Positions 47,801-58,289 of a stretch of DNA of 64,000 nucleotides are shown here, piece after piece (position 1 is the stretch's first letter; each line of letters opens with the position of its first letter). The notes under the pieces were generated by a model, which saw only the letters and a program-made list of their open reading frames with translations, was not told the origin of the DNA and did not search any database. The stretch covers positions 3,856,837 through 3,920,836 of the forward strand of contig CM034600.1 in assembly GCA_020091685.1 (NCBI GenBank), given 5' to 3'. The position numbers were made by a program, and so were the translations under genes. This stretch comes from Lutjanus erythropterus (taxonomy: Eukaryota; Chordata; Actinopteri; Lutjaniformes; Lutjanidae).

Positions 47801-50800
47801 AAACTCTGAGAAATGAGCGTCCATTACAAACAATATCTGATGATCTCATGATCAAATTAGAAATACATTTACTTCTGCTCAATATATAAAGCGAAAACAC
47901 TGGAAATGGTGTTAGCAGATGTGTAAATTCAGTCAGATTATACAGCAGACATTATGGAAGACACAGTGTTGTCCACAGGAGAGAGGAAGTCCTCTCTTTC
48001 TATATGTGGCTTAATCTTACCATCAAAATCAATTTTTCCATCTTTGTTTGTGTCTGACTCCCCGAACATCTCGTCAATGTCTTCCTCTGTGACTGGTTCT
48101 CCGGTGAGATGGAGGATATCTCCAAACTCCTCCCGGTCGATGAAACCATCTCCGTTCCTGTGGATAAAAGGCAATATTAAATTTGGTGTGAAAACGTATC
48201 TCTTGCCTCCCTTCTCTGATACATAATTACACAAGCAGATCCTTAAAAAGTCTGCTATATTTTATAAGCTCCAATGTTCATCAATACTTGCCAGTTGACT
48301 CTGAACTAGCCGTAAGTAAGTTGGCCAGGTTTCCATCAGAATGTCATGCAAATTTCAAGAGAAATCAAGAAAATTAGCAAAGAAAAATACAAAGGAATGC
48401 TTGTTTCCATCCACTGTAGTTTACAATTATTAAAAGCTGGTTCATGTATAGAACATTACAACACTGCAGAAGATGAGGGCACAACAAAATGATGTAATTA
48501 AGTGTAATTAAAATTAATGTGAGGAACGTTACACCACACATTATGTTTCCCACCTGTACGGAAACCTGATTCTGTCAATGTGATGGAAAAAGATCCCGTA
48601 AGTCATAATTATGAGAAAATTCCGCAAATAATCAACCAACCCCACTTGTCAAATGAAGCTCAACATGACTCCCTGACTGTACCCCCCCAAACCCTGCCCT
48701 CTCTTTACCCATTTATCTCAATCAGCTAGCCATAGGTGTTCACTCTTTAAGTGAACCAACCGGACTTACAGGTGCACAGGTACCCTTTAGCTACAGGCAG
48801 ATACCCCATGGTTGATGGAGACAATAAACATGTCCAATTTCAGTCAGTTTGTTACATTATAGCTACACAATATAACTAAATTTAACTGACAATAAATTAA
48901 TGTGACTACAGTAACATAAATGCACTGAAACATTATGGCTGTGTTAAGAAGAGAAATGAAGCATACATTAAAAACAATATAAAATTAACTTTCCCCAGTA
49001 ACTAATAACTTTTATGTGCAATAATTGTTAAAGTAATTCAATTACTTTTGAGAGAAGTAAGTAGTAACTGTAACTAATTACTAAATTGCAGCATCTTGCC
49101 CAACACTGGTCTCCTATGTGAGGTGCACAATATGAGGGTAGAGACACTGTGCTGCTGCCAGTGGAGCGCTGACTGAGATTACAGCATGTATGGGAATAAA
49201 TTCTAATATAATATATTGATGGTCTGAATAATTCACAAGCTTTGCAGTCTGTGTAAGTTTAGGCAGGAAAACTCCTTGGGCAGATTTGGGATAAGATTAT
49301 GTTTGGGGTTACAATAAGTGTAACGTTTGTCACATGATGTCACTGAAACGACTCGCAAAATGAAAGTCATGTGACGCACATAACGGGACACAAGTGAAAG
49401 TCCTGTGTTTGTTTCAGTCATTTCTTCACCCCACCTCCTCCACCTGCGGACTTCCCCTCTGCACACTGTGTCGAAAGCCTGGCACGTTTCGGACAACAAC
49501 GGATGGGTTTACATTCAAGTGCCTTAAAAGTCTGGTGCGTCTCTTTTGGCCACTGATGGGTACTGTGCATGTCTGGATGAGCCGCTGAAGAACGGCTACA
49601 AAATGTCGGTATTTGACGAGTTGGGAATGAGAACAGGCTGAAATAATAACTTTCTGATCTTGAAATGATGTTGTGGTATCTCAAAATAATGGGAAACTTT
49701 CTCAAAATAGTTCTCATCATTCTGAAATATTAAGTCCAGTTGTCAAGAAAGTTTCTTATTTTAATAACTTATGAGACCTTTTTTTAAAATCACATTGGCA
49801 GAAATGGGCTTCCATCGGTTCGTGCCTGCCTGGGACGAAATGTTCAGCCCCGACGAAATGTAGCAAAACATATATTTCAACAGAAATGGTGCTGCGTTGA
49901 ACATCCTGTTGTGTATGCAAGGCCGCTGCCGATTGTGTGACACCTGTGGCACACAAACCGTACGAGACAAAACAAATCTCAAAGCCTGTCGCACACTGTT
50001 GTGCATTATTTTGTTGAAAAGTGCCATTCAGTCCGAAACAGTGCGCAGAATTTTCAGGTTGATCGTGCCGCTGATCTCTCGTTGGTTTATGGAGCAGTAT
50101 TTCTTTTGTTTTTTACAACTTCTACGTGCAACATATATCACTTTAACTGGTAATTCTAACAAATATCCAACAATGAAGAGGATGAATCTGTACAAAAGGG
50201 TAATGTTTACTGTGTGTAAAATATTTTGAGCGTTTTTCTTTTTGTTCTTAATTATAATTCTGAGTTATCCAATCCATTATCCATACAGACTAAGATCTAA
50301 AAAATCAAGTTGTTGCTGCAATTTCTAGGCTTTTCAATTTATCCATAGCACAGCATGTAAATCTTGTGCACTAACATGGTGTTTGTATTTGTCTTCCAGT
50401 TAGTATCAGGGTGTCATACTTGTCAAAAATACGGAAGCATTCTGAAAGCTCTTCTTCAGACTTTCCAGCCTGGTCCTCCTTTAGCTGTTGCACCATCATG
50501 ACCAAGAACTCCTCGAAGTCGATGGTGCCGGAGCCTGAGGAGAGGACAGGGGAGGCGGAAGAGGGCAGGAGCAAAGTGACAGGTGAGGCGACAGTAAGGA
50601 AGCTACACTTCCTGTTTTCACCAATCATCCTAAACGTGACAGCAGTGATCTCACCGTCCTCATCGACCTCCTCAATGATGGCATCCAGCTCCTCTCTTGA
50701 TGGGTTCTGGCCCAGCATCCTCATCACGGTGCCCAGCTCCTTGGTGCTGATGTCACCGCCACCGTCGGTGTCGAACATGTCGAAGGCGGCCTTGAACTCT

Positions 50801-53800
50801 GGACGAGAGGCAGAGCAAGTCAAAACTCAAAGGACAAAATGAATCTTGTGTACAACAGTAGAGGCCAAAGAGAAAAAAAATGAATCAGCGGGTGCAATTT
50901 CCAAGAAGTATTTTCAGAAAACCATTTTCAGCTGCTCATTCAGTCAGAACAACCTGCCATTCAACCAGATTCAGACTCAGTGTATTGCTGCCATGTCAGA
51001 GAAACACATCAGTATTACCTCATAATGTAACACTTCACTGTCATAAAAAGATGTTTTTCCACATAAAAACAAGATATTTTCACAAATTATGAGCTACAAA
51101 CCTATCATGTTATATCAAGCAACTTTTCTCATTATAAGAATATACTTTTTATCTTGTTATAATCAGTTTTGGGGGTAACTTGTCACAAAGTAGCGTTTTA
51201 AAATACTTAGGCAACTTTTTTGTTATAACGAGCAACATAACACAGTAGTTTTGTAATTCTCTTATCTCTTGAGACAGAAGATGGACAGCCACATGTATAA
51301 AACTTTCTCCAAATCAAGAGTTCAACACCATCCAGACTAGTGCACCTGTGGAGAAGGTCTCATCAGGGGAAACGACTATCTGACACATTTCGAAAAACTA
51401 ACTAACTAAAGTGCTATACCAGACAGAACACATTGGCTCGGTGAGTGTACATGATTTAAAGTCCACCTCCAGGCAGTTTTAAACAATATAAAACTCTCTG
51501 CGTAAAGTAATAAATTGTGTCTGATATGTTTATTTGGCAAAATTAGTTCAAATACCTTGTTAAAATGGCTTACTTGTAGTTCTACACCTTGCCTTAATTT
51601 AGTATTCAAGGAATCATGAATATGCAAATAGTCCCCGCCCTCAACTCACACCTCAGACATAAAAGAGTTATCAAGTTATAACATGAAAGGTTTTATGTTA
51701 AAACAACAAGTCATCATATTTTATTACATGGTTTTGTTGGATACTTGATTCTGATTGGTCAATTACAGCATTCTAAGGTCTGTTACTTCTGTATAACAGA
51801 CCATTGTTATGAAAAACAGATAATTGCTGTGGACACAGTTCTGATCATAGACTATCATCTGATCATTTACTGATCTTTTTTTCTTTTTATGGTATGGCAG
51901 AAAGCTTATTCAGTGTAATCCATCAACAGATTCATGTGTCTGTAGTGAAGACTGACTGACAGAAGGACTGACCTGCAATCATCTCCTCCGTCAGGAAGGA
52001 GCGGGCGTCGCTTTGGGCGTCAGTGGGCTTGAAAGAGGCGAATGAGAAGTGTTGGGGAGGGGAGTGGTGGAAGAATGAAAGAGGGGCAGAAAGAGAGATT
52101 AAGAGTTAAAAAGCTGCATCTGCAGATGTCACTGATCACGTACTGTAAGTGATCGGGTCATTATCAATACAATATGTAAGGAGTGACCATGGCAGAGTAA
52201 AATGATGGCAGCATCTTCATCAACTCTCAAACGCTCACACACTTTTGGAGACTGCTGTTGCATGCTATAGCATCACAAAAGTTCATCAACCCCAGATGTG
52301 ACAACCTGTCAGCCTGCTGAGTAACTTGAATAAAGAGCATCACAGCATGTTGGTGGTTTCCAGCAGAGACACAGCATCTGCATGTTTTAGCCTATTTACT
52401 ACAATCCATGCACTGTATACTACTGCTGACCACTTTTCCAGGCATACTCAAGTGTTTTGCTGGTTTTGCAGCCCTGATCCTCTGTATGAGAAGAAAATGG
52501 CAAAGTTGCAACTTGAATTTTGTTTGATTTAGGTAATTCATCACAGCTAAACATTAGAGTGGCTTTTAAGTTGGGTTACATGGTTGAGAGAGGCCCAGAG
52601 AGGCAAGTAAAAGAACAAAATGGTAATTGTCTAAGTCTGATCTAAATTATTTTTCTCTCCTGTGTCCATGATTTAAGAACATGAAAAAAAGTTTTCCCAG
52701 GATAATCAGCCCTTATTTTTTTCATCTATGAAACAGGTGAGGGTAAAAGTTTTGCTTCATGTATGTTTTCATTTTTATCAGGATATTTTCTTCAAGTGTT
52801 TGTTGTTGTAATATTAATTTCAGCCACAGGAGGCTGAAGTGCACCACTACCCCATGTTCCAAAAAGGACTAAAGCATTCATGATTTCCTCCAGGTGACTC
52901 AGTTTCTTCATGTACTCTAAACAAAAAGTATTTTGTTTCAGCAAGTTATGAAACATGTCTTTCTTTTGGCTATATCTGTATTTTAATGCGATAGTTCACC
53001 CAAAAATAAAATTTTAATAAATATCTACTCACCCCTGTGCTGATGTGAGGATGGGTGAAGATCTCCAGTTCATAAAACTCCCGGAGCTTCAGCTGAAAAC
53101 AGTGTTGCAGCCAGTACAGTGTAAGTGAATGGTGACCAGTTTTAAAATGTAAAAAAAAAAAGTCTCCATACTGCTCGTGTGGTGTAATCCAAGTGTTCGT
53201 ACACCACAACATTAAAATTTACATTTACATCATGTTTTTTGCCTAAATGTCAACTGTGGCCTCTCAGACCAGAGCTGCGTGCACACGCCTGAAGCGCAAG
53301 TTGGGCTTTTCTCAATCTGGAAAGGATTTTGTTCACTACACCACCAGGTTTCTGTTGCTCTCGCTCTGTAGTCCGCGGCTGCAGCAAAGAAATGATGTTC
53401 CTCTTCTGTGTCGAAGTCCTCGGACATTTTCTTCTTTGCTGAAAGTTTGCAAAGTCAACTCTGCGCGTAACGAGTCACTATTTCTGAGCAGACCTCTCTC
53501 TGTTGTCTGAGTCACTTCCAGGTAGCATATAAACACAGGTGTGAAAATATCGCGAGATCTCATATATCTTGTGTCGTGCTGCTTGAGTGAGAGTCTGTGT
53601 ACCCGCTTCAGGTGTGCGCACACAGCTGAGAGGCTACAGTTGACATTTAGGCTAAAAACATGGTCTAAATGGTATCTTTTGTGGTCAAATTTTAATGTCA
53701 CGGTTTACGGACACTTGGATTATACCACACGAGCAGTATGAAGACATTTTGTGGGATTTTTTGTGTTCTTTTTATTTTTTACATTTTAAAATTGGTCAAA

Positions 53801-56076
53801 ACTCACTTCAGTTGTACTGGATTTGGCTGCAACGCTGTTTTCCACTGAAACTCCTGGAGTGTTTTATGGACTGGAGATGAGAGAGCACAGGGGTGAATAG
53901 CTAGATATTGAGTGAAATTTCATTTTTGGGTGAACTATCAGCTAACGGCAGATTAGAGTTGTTGCAGCTAGCTAGAGTTAAAATATGTTGTGTTGGCGTT
54001 AATCTGCCATTAGTGTTAACACACATTTCTTGGCAAAAGAAAGACATGACAGAAATGTTACATAACTTGCTAACAGAAAATATATATGGTTAGAAATGTA
54101 TTTAAATCTGCGCTAATTTATCATTATCTTAAAATACATTTCTAGCCAGAAGAAACATATGACAGTAACATATGACATATGAAAACATATGACTTCCTGC
54201 TAACACACAATATATCTGGCTAGAAATGTATTTTAGCTGCGCTAATCTTCCGTTAGCATTAAAATACATTACCAGCCAAAAGAAAGACATGTTAAATAAT
54301 TTGGTTACACACATTATTTGTGGCTACCTCTCACAATGAAACAAAACATGTGGTTTGATGATGTCGTGGGATCATGGGAGTTGTCATCACTCTTTTACAA
54401 TCACAATAGCTGATATAAATGTATCTGACATGACTCTAGCAGAAATCGTGTCCATGGACAAGGTAATATTAAAGGTATATTCATGTTACACTTAGTCATA
54501 TTCAACAACTTCCTCCCTCACTCTCTGACATAGCCGACGTATCCCGCGTTTTCCCAGAAATTATAGCAACTAACAACTAGTTAGCAATGGCTAATAGGAA
54601 ACACACCTTGATTAAATTACAGATTTCTCCGTGATTGAATAAATAAATAAAATGAATGAATAAAATAAATAACATAAATTGAGCGTTTTTAAACATTTTG
54701 ATGCAAAGATGCTACATATTATAGCTGTAAGTCATAAACACAGGAGAGAAAACTTTCAATCTCTATCATTTTTTTTCTCACTTGCCTCTCAGAGCTTCCA
54801 CATTGGTCTCATTATTGTAACATAGTTAATATATTGTAATGGATTATCAATTTCAAGGTGGATTCTTGCTTTTACAAACTGGTTTTCTTACTGATTAAAA
54901 TGAATGGAAATCAATACATTTCACAAAGGTTAAAAAGAAAAACAACACAAAATCTTAAAACCCTAAAGCATACTTTGAATAGTTGTTATCGGCAATATAA
55001 TAATCACTGAGTTGTGGTCAGTATATGCTAAAATGAGTGTTTTGCATGTTTTAGTTGGATAAAACATGCAGAACTGCTCACATGATCCTTCAGCGGTATG
55101 CTCTGGTCACCCTATGCTCACACTTAATCCCTTCTTCTCTACCGAGCCAGAGAAAACCAAAGGAGAAACCCAAAGCCGGAGACAGAACTATCGTTGACAA
55201 AGTGACAGCCAAGGACTGGAAATAGCCTTACGTCAGGTAAGAATTCATGTTTAATCCTCTGCCAGCTGTCTCCACTTGTTAATGATGGATCTTGAAGTGG
55301 GGACGCCACAATGTAAAACCTGTTTTGCCCACATTTAAGACTTTTATTTTGATCAGCAAGACAGAGGAGGCGTTAACAGTTTACAGTGAAACTCTGCTTG
55401 CCTCAGCAGTAAATTATAGTAAATTTTGATTTAAATACAGTGAATTATTTTCTCGCTTTCCCATATTAGCTCAACAGAACCTTATCAGTATCATAAGATA
55501 CAGAGAGTCCCACTTGTTAGTTAACTTAAAAGCTATTTTTAAGGTGAGATTTGGGAGAGGATTTGAGGGGCATTTTTCTCAAGGTGAATGTCCTAAGTTA
55601 GGACACTCAGAAAAGGCAGCTTGTCTTCTCACTTTACTCAGCTGTGTTCTTTCTATCTTTAGTATCGCTCCCTCCAATCTAAATATCAATCATATTGAGT
55701 TTAGTTACAAAGTGATGGAGCACAAAAGCAGAGTGAAATCACATCGGCAAAGAGTGTTTACAGAAGTTGAACATGCAAGCAGAAGTTTCAGTTGGGAAAA
55801 TACATTTTTCTGTCTGTAGCAAGCATCATTAAAATACAAAAACGCCCTAAATTTCCAAAAAACGTCAGGATTTCCAAAGGATTAAAAAAAACAAAAACAA
55901 AAAAACACTTGTGCAGAAATCCAGCTGTTAACCCAGCTGTGCTGCTGATGAGGTGACTGTGTGAGCAGAAGAAGTGTGTTTTCGCTCCAGATTATAATCT
56001 CCATCTTCATCCAGCTGGTTATTATCCTCATCAGAAAACAAAATCCTCAAAGATTCATTTTTCGGGTTCTTACCAT
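44862..56076 (-). CDS. tnnc2: Troponin C, fast skeletal muscle, copy B
   Basis: Tandem paralogue of the gene at 37583-41302. Six exons: 56074-56076 (ATG after gccgcc, then gtaaga), 51973-52027, 50655-50798, 50420-50534, 48021-48157 and 44862-44893, giving 161 residues. Exon lengths are the same as copy A, except exon 2 has one extra codon (proline at residue 2, from acceptor ttcaag|CCC). EF-hand loops are intact: 29-40 [12 protein letters not shown], 65-76 [12 protein letters not shown], 105-116 [12 protein letters not shown] and 141-152 [12 protein letters not shown]. The first three loops are nearly the same as copy A, but the C-terminal lobe between loops 3 and 4 differs strongly (EMFGES in place of ELMKDG). 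It ends FLKMMENVQ. Introns are much longer (intron 1 about 4.0 kb, intron 4 about 2.3 kb, intron 5 about 3.1 kb) and filled with repeats. Confidence 0.95.
45455..45600. repeat. Left part of a dispersed repeat split by an insertion
   Basis: 'gtttgctattttgaaaatatg' followed by 'tatgcttatttgcttcattaccaagagttagatgaggtgagatgttgatagtact' is the left half of a common fish repeat. Its usual continuation, 'agcttagcataaagactg', appears only at 47206. It lies in tnnc2 copy B intron 5. Confidence 0.5.
46110..46310. repeat. Direct duplication of about 75 bases
   Basis: 'acatattatttctagtt-ttgt-taat-tgatacaaaatacagctt-ttac-tcatatt-gtgtac' occurs twice, near 46119-46184 and 46248-46307, in the same orientation about 127 bases apart. 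It lies inside the segment that separates the two halves of the repeat at 45455 and 47190. Confidence 0.65.
47190..47450. repeat. Right part of a dispersed repeat (AGCTTAGCATAAAGACTG)
   Basis: 'gttagattagcttagcataaagactgaaaacagagttgaacagcgaggctggctctgtcc' and then 'aatctactaaccggcacctttgaagctcattaattaacatgttagagctt' follow a very common teleost repeat. The left half of the same repeat is at 45455-45600, about 1.6 kb away. It lies in tnnc2 copy B intron 5. Confidence 0.6.
48260..49112. repeat. Intronic repeats including an AGTAACTAATTAC end
   Basis: Bases 48985-49112 ('ccccagtaactaataact..gtaactaattactaaattgcagcatcttgcccaacactgg') match the end of a common fish repeat that reads AGTGTTGGGCAAG on the other strand. 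The text before it (48310-48610, 'tttccatcagaatgtcatgc' to 'gtaagtcataattatgag') is repeat-like but was not identified. It lies in tnnc2 copy B intron 4. Confidence 0.5.
49200..50400. other. Intron 4 of tnnc2 copy B, unrecognised segment
   Basis: Bases 49390-50230 have somewhat higher GC than nearby intron and hold overlapping frames of 64-110 codons on both strands, without a recognised motif. The 110-codon plus frame at 49897 has a Cys-rich start (RCRLCDTCG) but no family match that I know. It may be a decayed mobile element. Confidence 0.3.
50880..51960. other. tnnc2 copy B intron 2, nothing recognised
   Basis: AT-rich intron between exons 2 and 3. No transposon end, RNA gene or additional exon was recognised. 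Confidence 0.4.
52987..53939. mobile_element. Long foldback MITE in tnnc2 copy B intron 1
   Basis: The ends are 'gcgatagttcacccaaaaat' and 'catttttgggtgaactatca', inverted. Pairing continues inward for most of the element: 'ccatactgctcgtgtggtgtaatccaagtg' (near 53166) mirrors 'cacttggattataccacacgagcagtatg' (near 53713), and 'cctaaatgtcaactg' (near 53244) mirrors 'cagttgacatttagg' (near 53637). It is a relative of the MITE at 36290. The 60-120-codon frames inside it are shadows of the palindrome. Confidence 0.75.
53985..54335. repeat. Tandem repeat, about 115-bp unit, locus 1
   Basis: About three units share 'aaaagaaagacatgacag-aatgtta', '-acttgctaacac-caatatat-tggctagaaatgtattttaa', 'tgcgctaat-t-cc-ttagc-ttaaaatacatttc-agcc'. 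The same unit is repeated at 57840-58285. This locus lies in tnnc2 copy B intron 1. Confidence 0.75.
54340..56073. other. Rest of tnnc2 copy B intron 1, nothing recognised
   Basis: AT-rich sequence with an A-rich run at 55882-55908. No exon or transposon end was recognised. The 101-codon frame at 55514-55819 is unrecognised. Confidence 0.35.
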
Positions 56077-56200
56077 GGCGGCCGGCTGTGCTGAACAACA
56101 GACACCAGTAAAAACGACAGACGTCTGGGTAAGAAAGCGTCCCTGCTACTCAGTTCAGGTGGCGCTGCAGCTGTACTTTAAGTACCCTCTCATCCCATTA
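56077..56200 (-). promoter_or_regulatory. Promoter and leader of tnnc2 copy B
   Basis: Upstream of the ATG on the minus strand lies a Kozak-like gccgcc. Further up are an E-box CAGCTG at 56168-56173 (a myogenic bHLH type) and a TATA-like 'acttaaagta' at 56175-56184. The text 'ctttcttacccag' ending at about 56130 could be a splice acceptor, which would imply a further untranslated exon. A CArG-like 'ccatatttag' lies at 56341-56350. Confidence 0.4.
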
Positions 56201-56492
56201 CACTTTTACTGAAAATGATCAGGATTGGGCAAGAGGCCCCCTCCTCAGACAAGAGACAGCCAATCAAATCCGACGTTAGTTTGTGCCCTCTTACAATCTC
56301 GTGATGGACGTCCCCTTGTGTGGCACACTCGCCCAATCCCCCATATTTAGATAACAGACAAGCTCAGTGACATTTGTTTAAAAAAAAGAAAACAGTGCAG
56401 GCATCAGGCAGCTGGAGGTTATTTTGGCAGAGGATCAACTGAGCATCTCGGTGCAGATGGACGCTTGATGTCCAGAACCAGAGAGCATGAAT

Positions 56493-56517
56493 GCACACAC
56501 ACACACACACACACACA
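56493..56517. repeat. (AC)n microsatellite
   Basis: An uninterrupted AC run of about 12 units, followed by 'agacacaaacacacac'. It lies upstream of tnnc2 copy B. Confidence 0.85.
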
Positions 56518-56529
56518 GACACAAACACA

Positions 56530-57225
56530 CACATATTAACACCTCCCTGCATAGATTCTGTACCCTTTTCCCAGTGTGCGTTAACCCATCTATCCGCCTG
56601 TCTCCCTGTCCTCATTGCCGCTGACTTGGCCTTGCACTTAAGACATCTGTAACTTAAGAGGCGTGAAAACGGACCTGTGATCTCTCACAGCTGTATCACG
56701 TCTTTAACTATTTCGGCTATTGGTTTCTCACTCCATCAACAAGTAAACAAACAAAAGCAGCTCATATGCTCACAAACAGCTACCAATAATTAGTACGTCA
56801 ATCAGTTGCAAGGCTTCACAGAGAGTTGAAGTTGAACTGTTGCATAAGTAAGAAAACGTCATAAAAAATGGTTGCATCATTCTGAACTGTAACATTTGTA
56901 ATAATGCAAGTAACTAAAAATCCAGCCCTGGTGCATCATATATCTACATAAGGACAGCACTTTTTTAATGTAGTTATTTATCAGATATTTCTGTTTTTTT
57001 GCGAAAGAAACCTAATTTCCCAAAAGGCCGAGACCTTCACAGGTTAAATGTCACAGCTTGACAAAAGAGGGTCGAGTGCATGAATGTGACGTCCAGGTTA
57101 GGGGCCATAGTTCATCAGTCATGTCTACAAAAACAACAGGACAGAGCTGAGTGGATGCTGTAAAAGCCTTTAAACAGCAGAGACTAAGGCTAAAAATGAG
57201 AAAGAATAAAACCCAAAAAACTTTT
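56530..57225. other. Intergenic, nothing recognised
   Basis: No exon, RNA gene or transposon end was recognised in this stretch upstream of tnnc2 copy B. Confidence 0.4.
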
Positions 57226-57229
57226 AGAA

Positions 57230-57702
57230 CAGTGTTTCTTAATCTTTGTTTCTTGGGACACACTTTTTAAAAATGACAAACCATCATGACCCAGACAGAA
57301 AATGCCCTTCTTGAGTATTTTTACTGCCATTTCTGCATCACCCTATATTATCTTGACACTTTATTAATAATATGCACATGTTTAAATTTTATAAATGAGA
57401 AATAAATTCATTTAGGCTGAATTAAAAGCCCATCTCATTGTTCTTATTTCATTTTATCAGGAAAATAACACAGGATGTTTTAGCTTCAACTTTAACTTCA
57501 TAAATGAGACAAAATAATTGCAAAAAAAGGGTAGAAGTGCAAGTGTAAAATAATAGACACATTTTAATTGTTTTATAAAAGGTGTACTGCAGATATAAAT
57601 CTTAAATTTCCAGAATTTCCTTGTGATCTTTTTTATTTGGTAATCCAAATAAAATCTCTGTGACCCACCTGTGGGTCAAGACCCAGTCCTTGGGAATGAC
57701 TG
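57230..57702. mobile_element. hAT-like non-autonomous element, about 473 bp
   Basis: Left 'cagtgtttcttaatctttgtttcttgggacacac' and right 'gggtcaagacccagtccttgggaatgactg' are inverted relatives with CAGT-TTYCC-like ends. Flanking octamers ttttagaa and cttaagaa agree at six of eight positions, consistent with a decayed 8-bp target duplication. No transposase. Confidence 0.6.
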
Positions 57703-57839
57703 CTTAAGAAGACCGTGTAGATGAAGGTTTCAGTTTCTAATTCCAAGTGCTGCTGTGGATGCTGATTTGTCTCATCAAAGAAAGAAAACCCCAGAAACAT
57801 GCTTCATTTTTTCAGAAAGACTGAAGAAAGAAATGCAGA

Positions 57840-58285
57840 ATGACAGACATGTTACGTTACTTGCTAACACACAATATATATGGCTCCAAATGTATTTTAA
57901 TCAGTGCTAATCTGAAATTAGTGTTTAAAAAGTTTTCTAGCCATAAGAAAGACATGACAGTAATGTTATATTAACTTGCTAACACACTATGGATATGGCC
58001 TGACATATTTTAAGCAGTGCTAATCTGCCATTAGCTTAAAACACATTTCTAGCCAAAAGAAACACATGACAGAAATGTTTTATGACTTCCTGCTAACACA
58101 CAATATATCTGGCAAGAAATTTATTTTAACGGCGCTAATCTTCAGTTAGCATTAAAAGACATTTCCAGCCAAAAGAAAGACATGGCTGTAATGGTAGATT
58201 AACTTGCTAGCACACACTGTATGTAGCCCAAAATGTATTTTAATTGATGCTGATCTGCGCTGAGCTTAAAATACATTACAGTACA
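57840..58285. repeat. Tandem repeat, about 115-bp unit, locus 2
   Basis: About four units share 'gacatgacagtaatgtta-attaacttgctaacacac-atat-tatggc', 'gtgctaatctg-cattagc-taaaa-acatttctagcca-aagaaa'. Unit starts lie near 57842, 57954, 58064 and 58177, a period of about 112. The same unit occurs at 53985-54335. Confidence 0.75.
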
Positions 58286-58289
58286 GTTA

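Noticed and set aside
50411-50842. 143-codon plus-strand frame opposite tnnc2 copy B exons 3-4, and the similar frames at 39052 and 39452
   Set aside because: They are the complements of troponin C exons and adjacent introns.
53230-53701. Overlapping frames of 65-121 codons on both strands
   Set aside because: They arise inside the long palindromic MITE, where mirrored open frames are expected.
53985-58285. CRISPR-like spaced repeats in the tandem arrays
   Set aside because: The units are contiguous tandem repeats without unique spacers, and the DNA is from a vertebrate.
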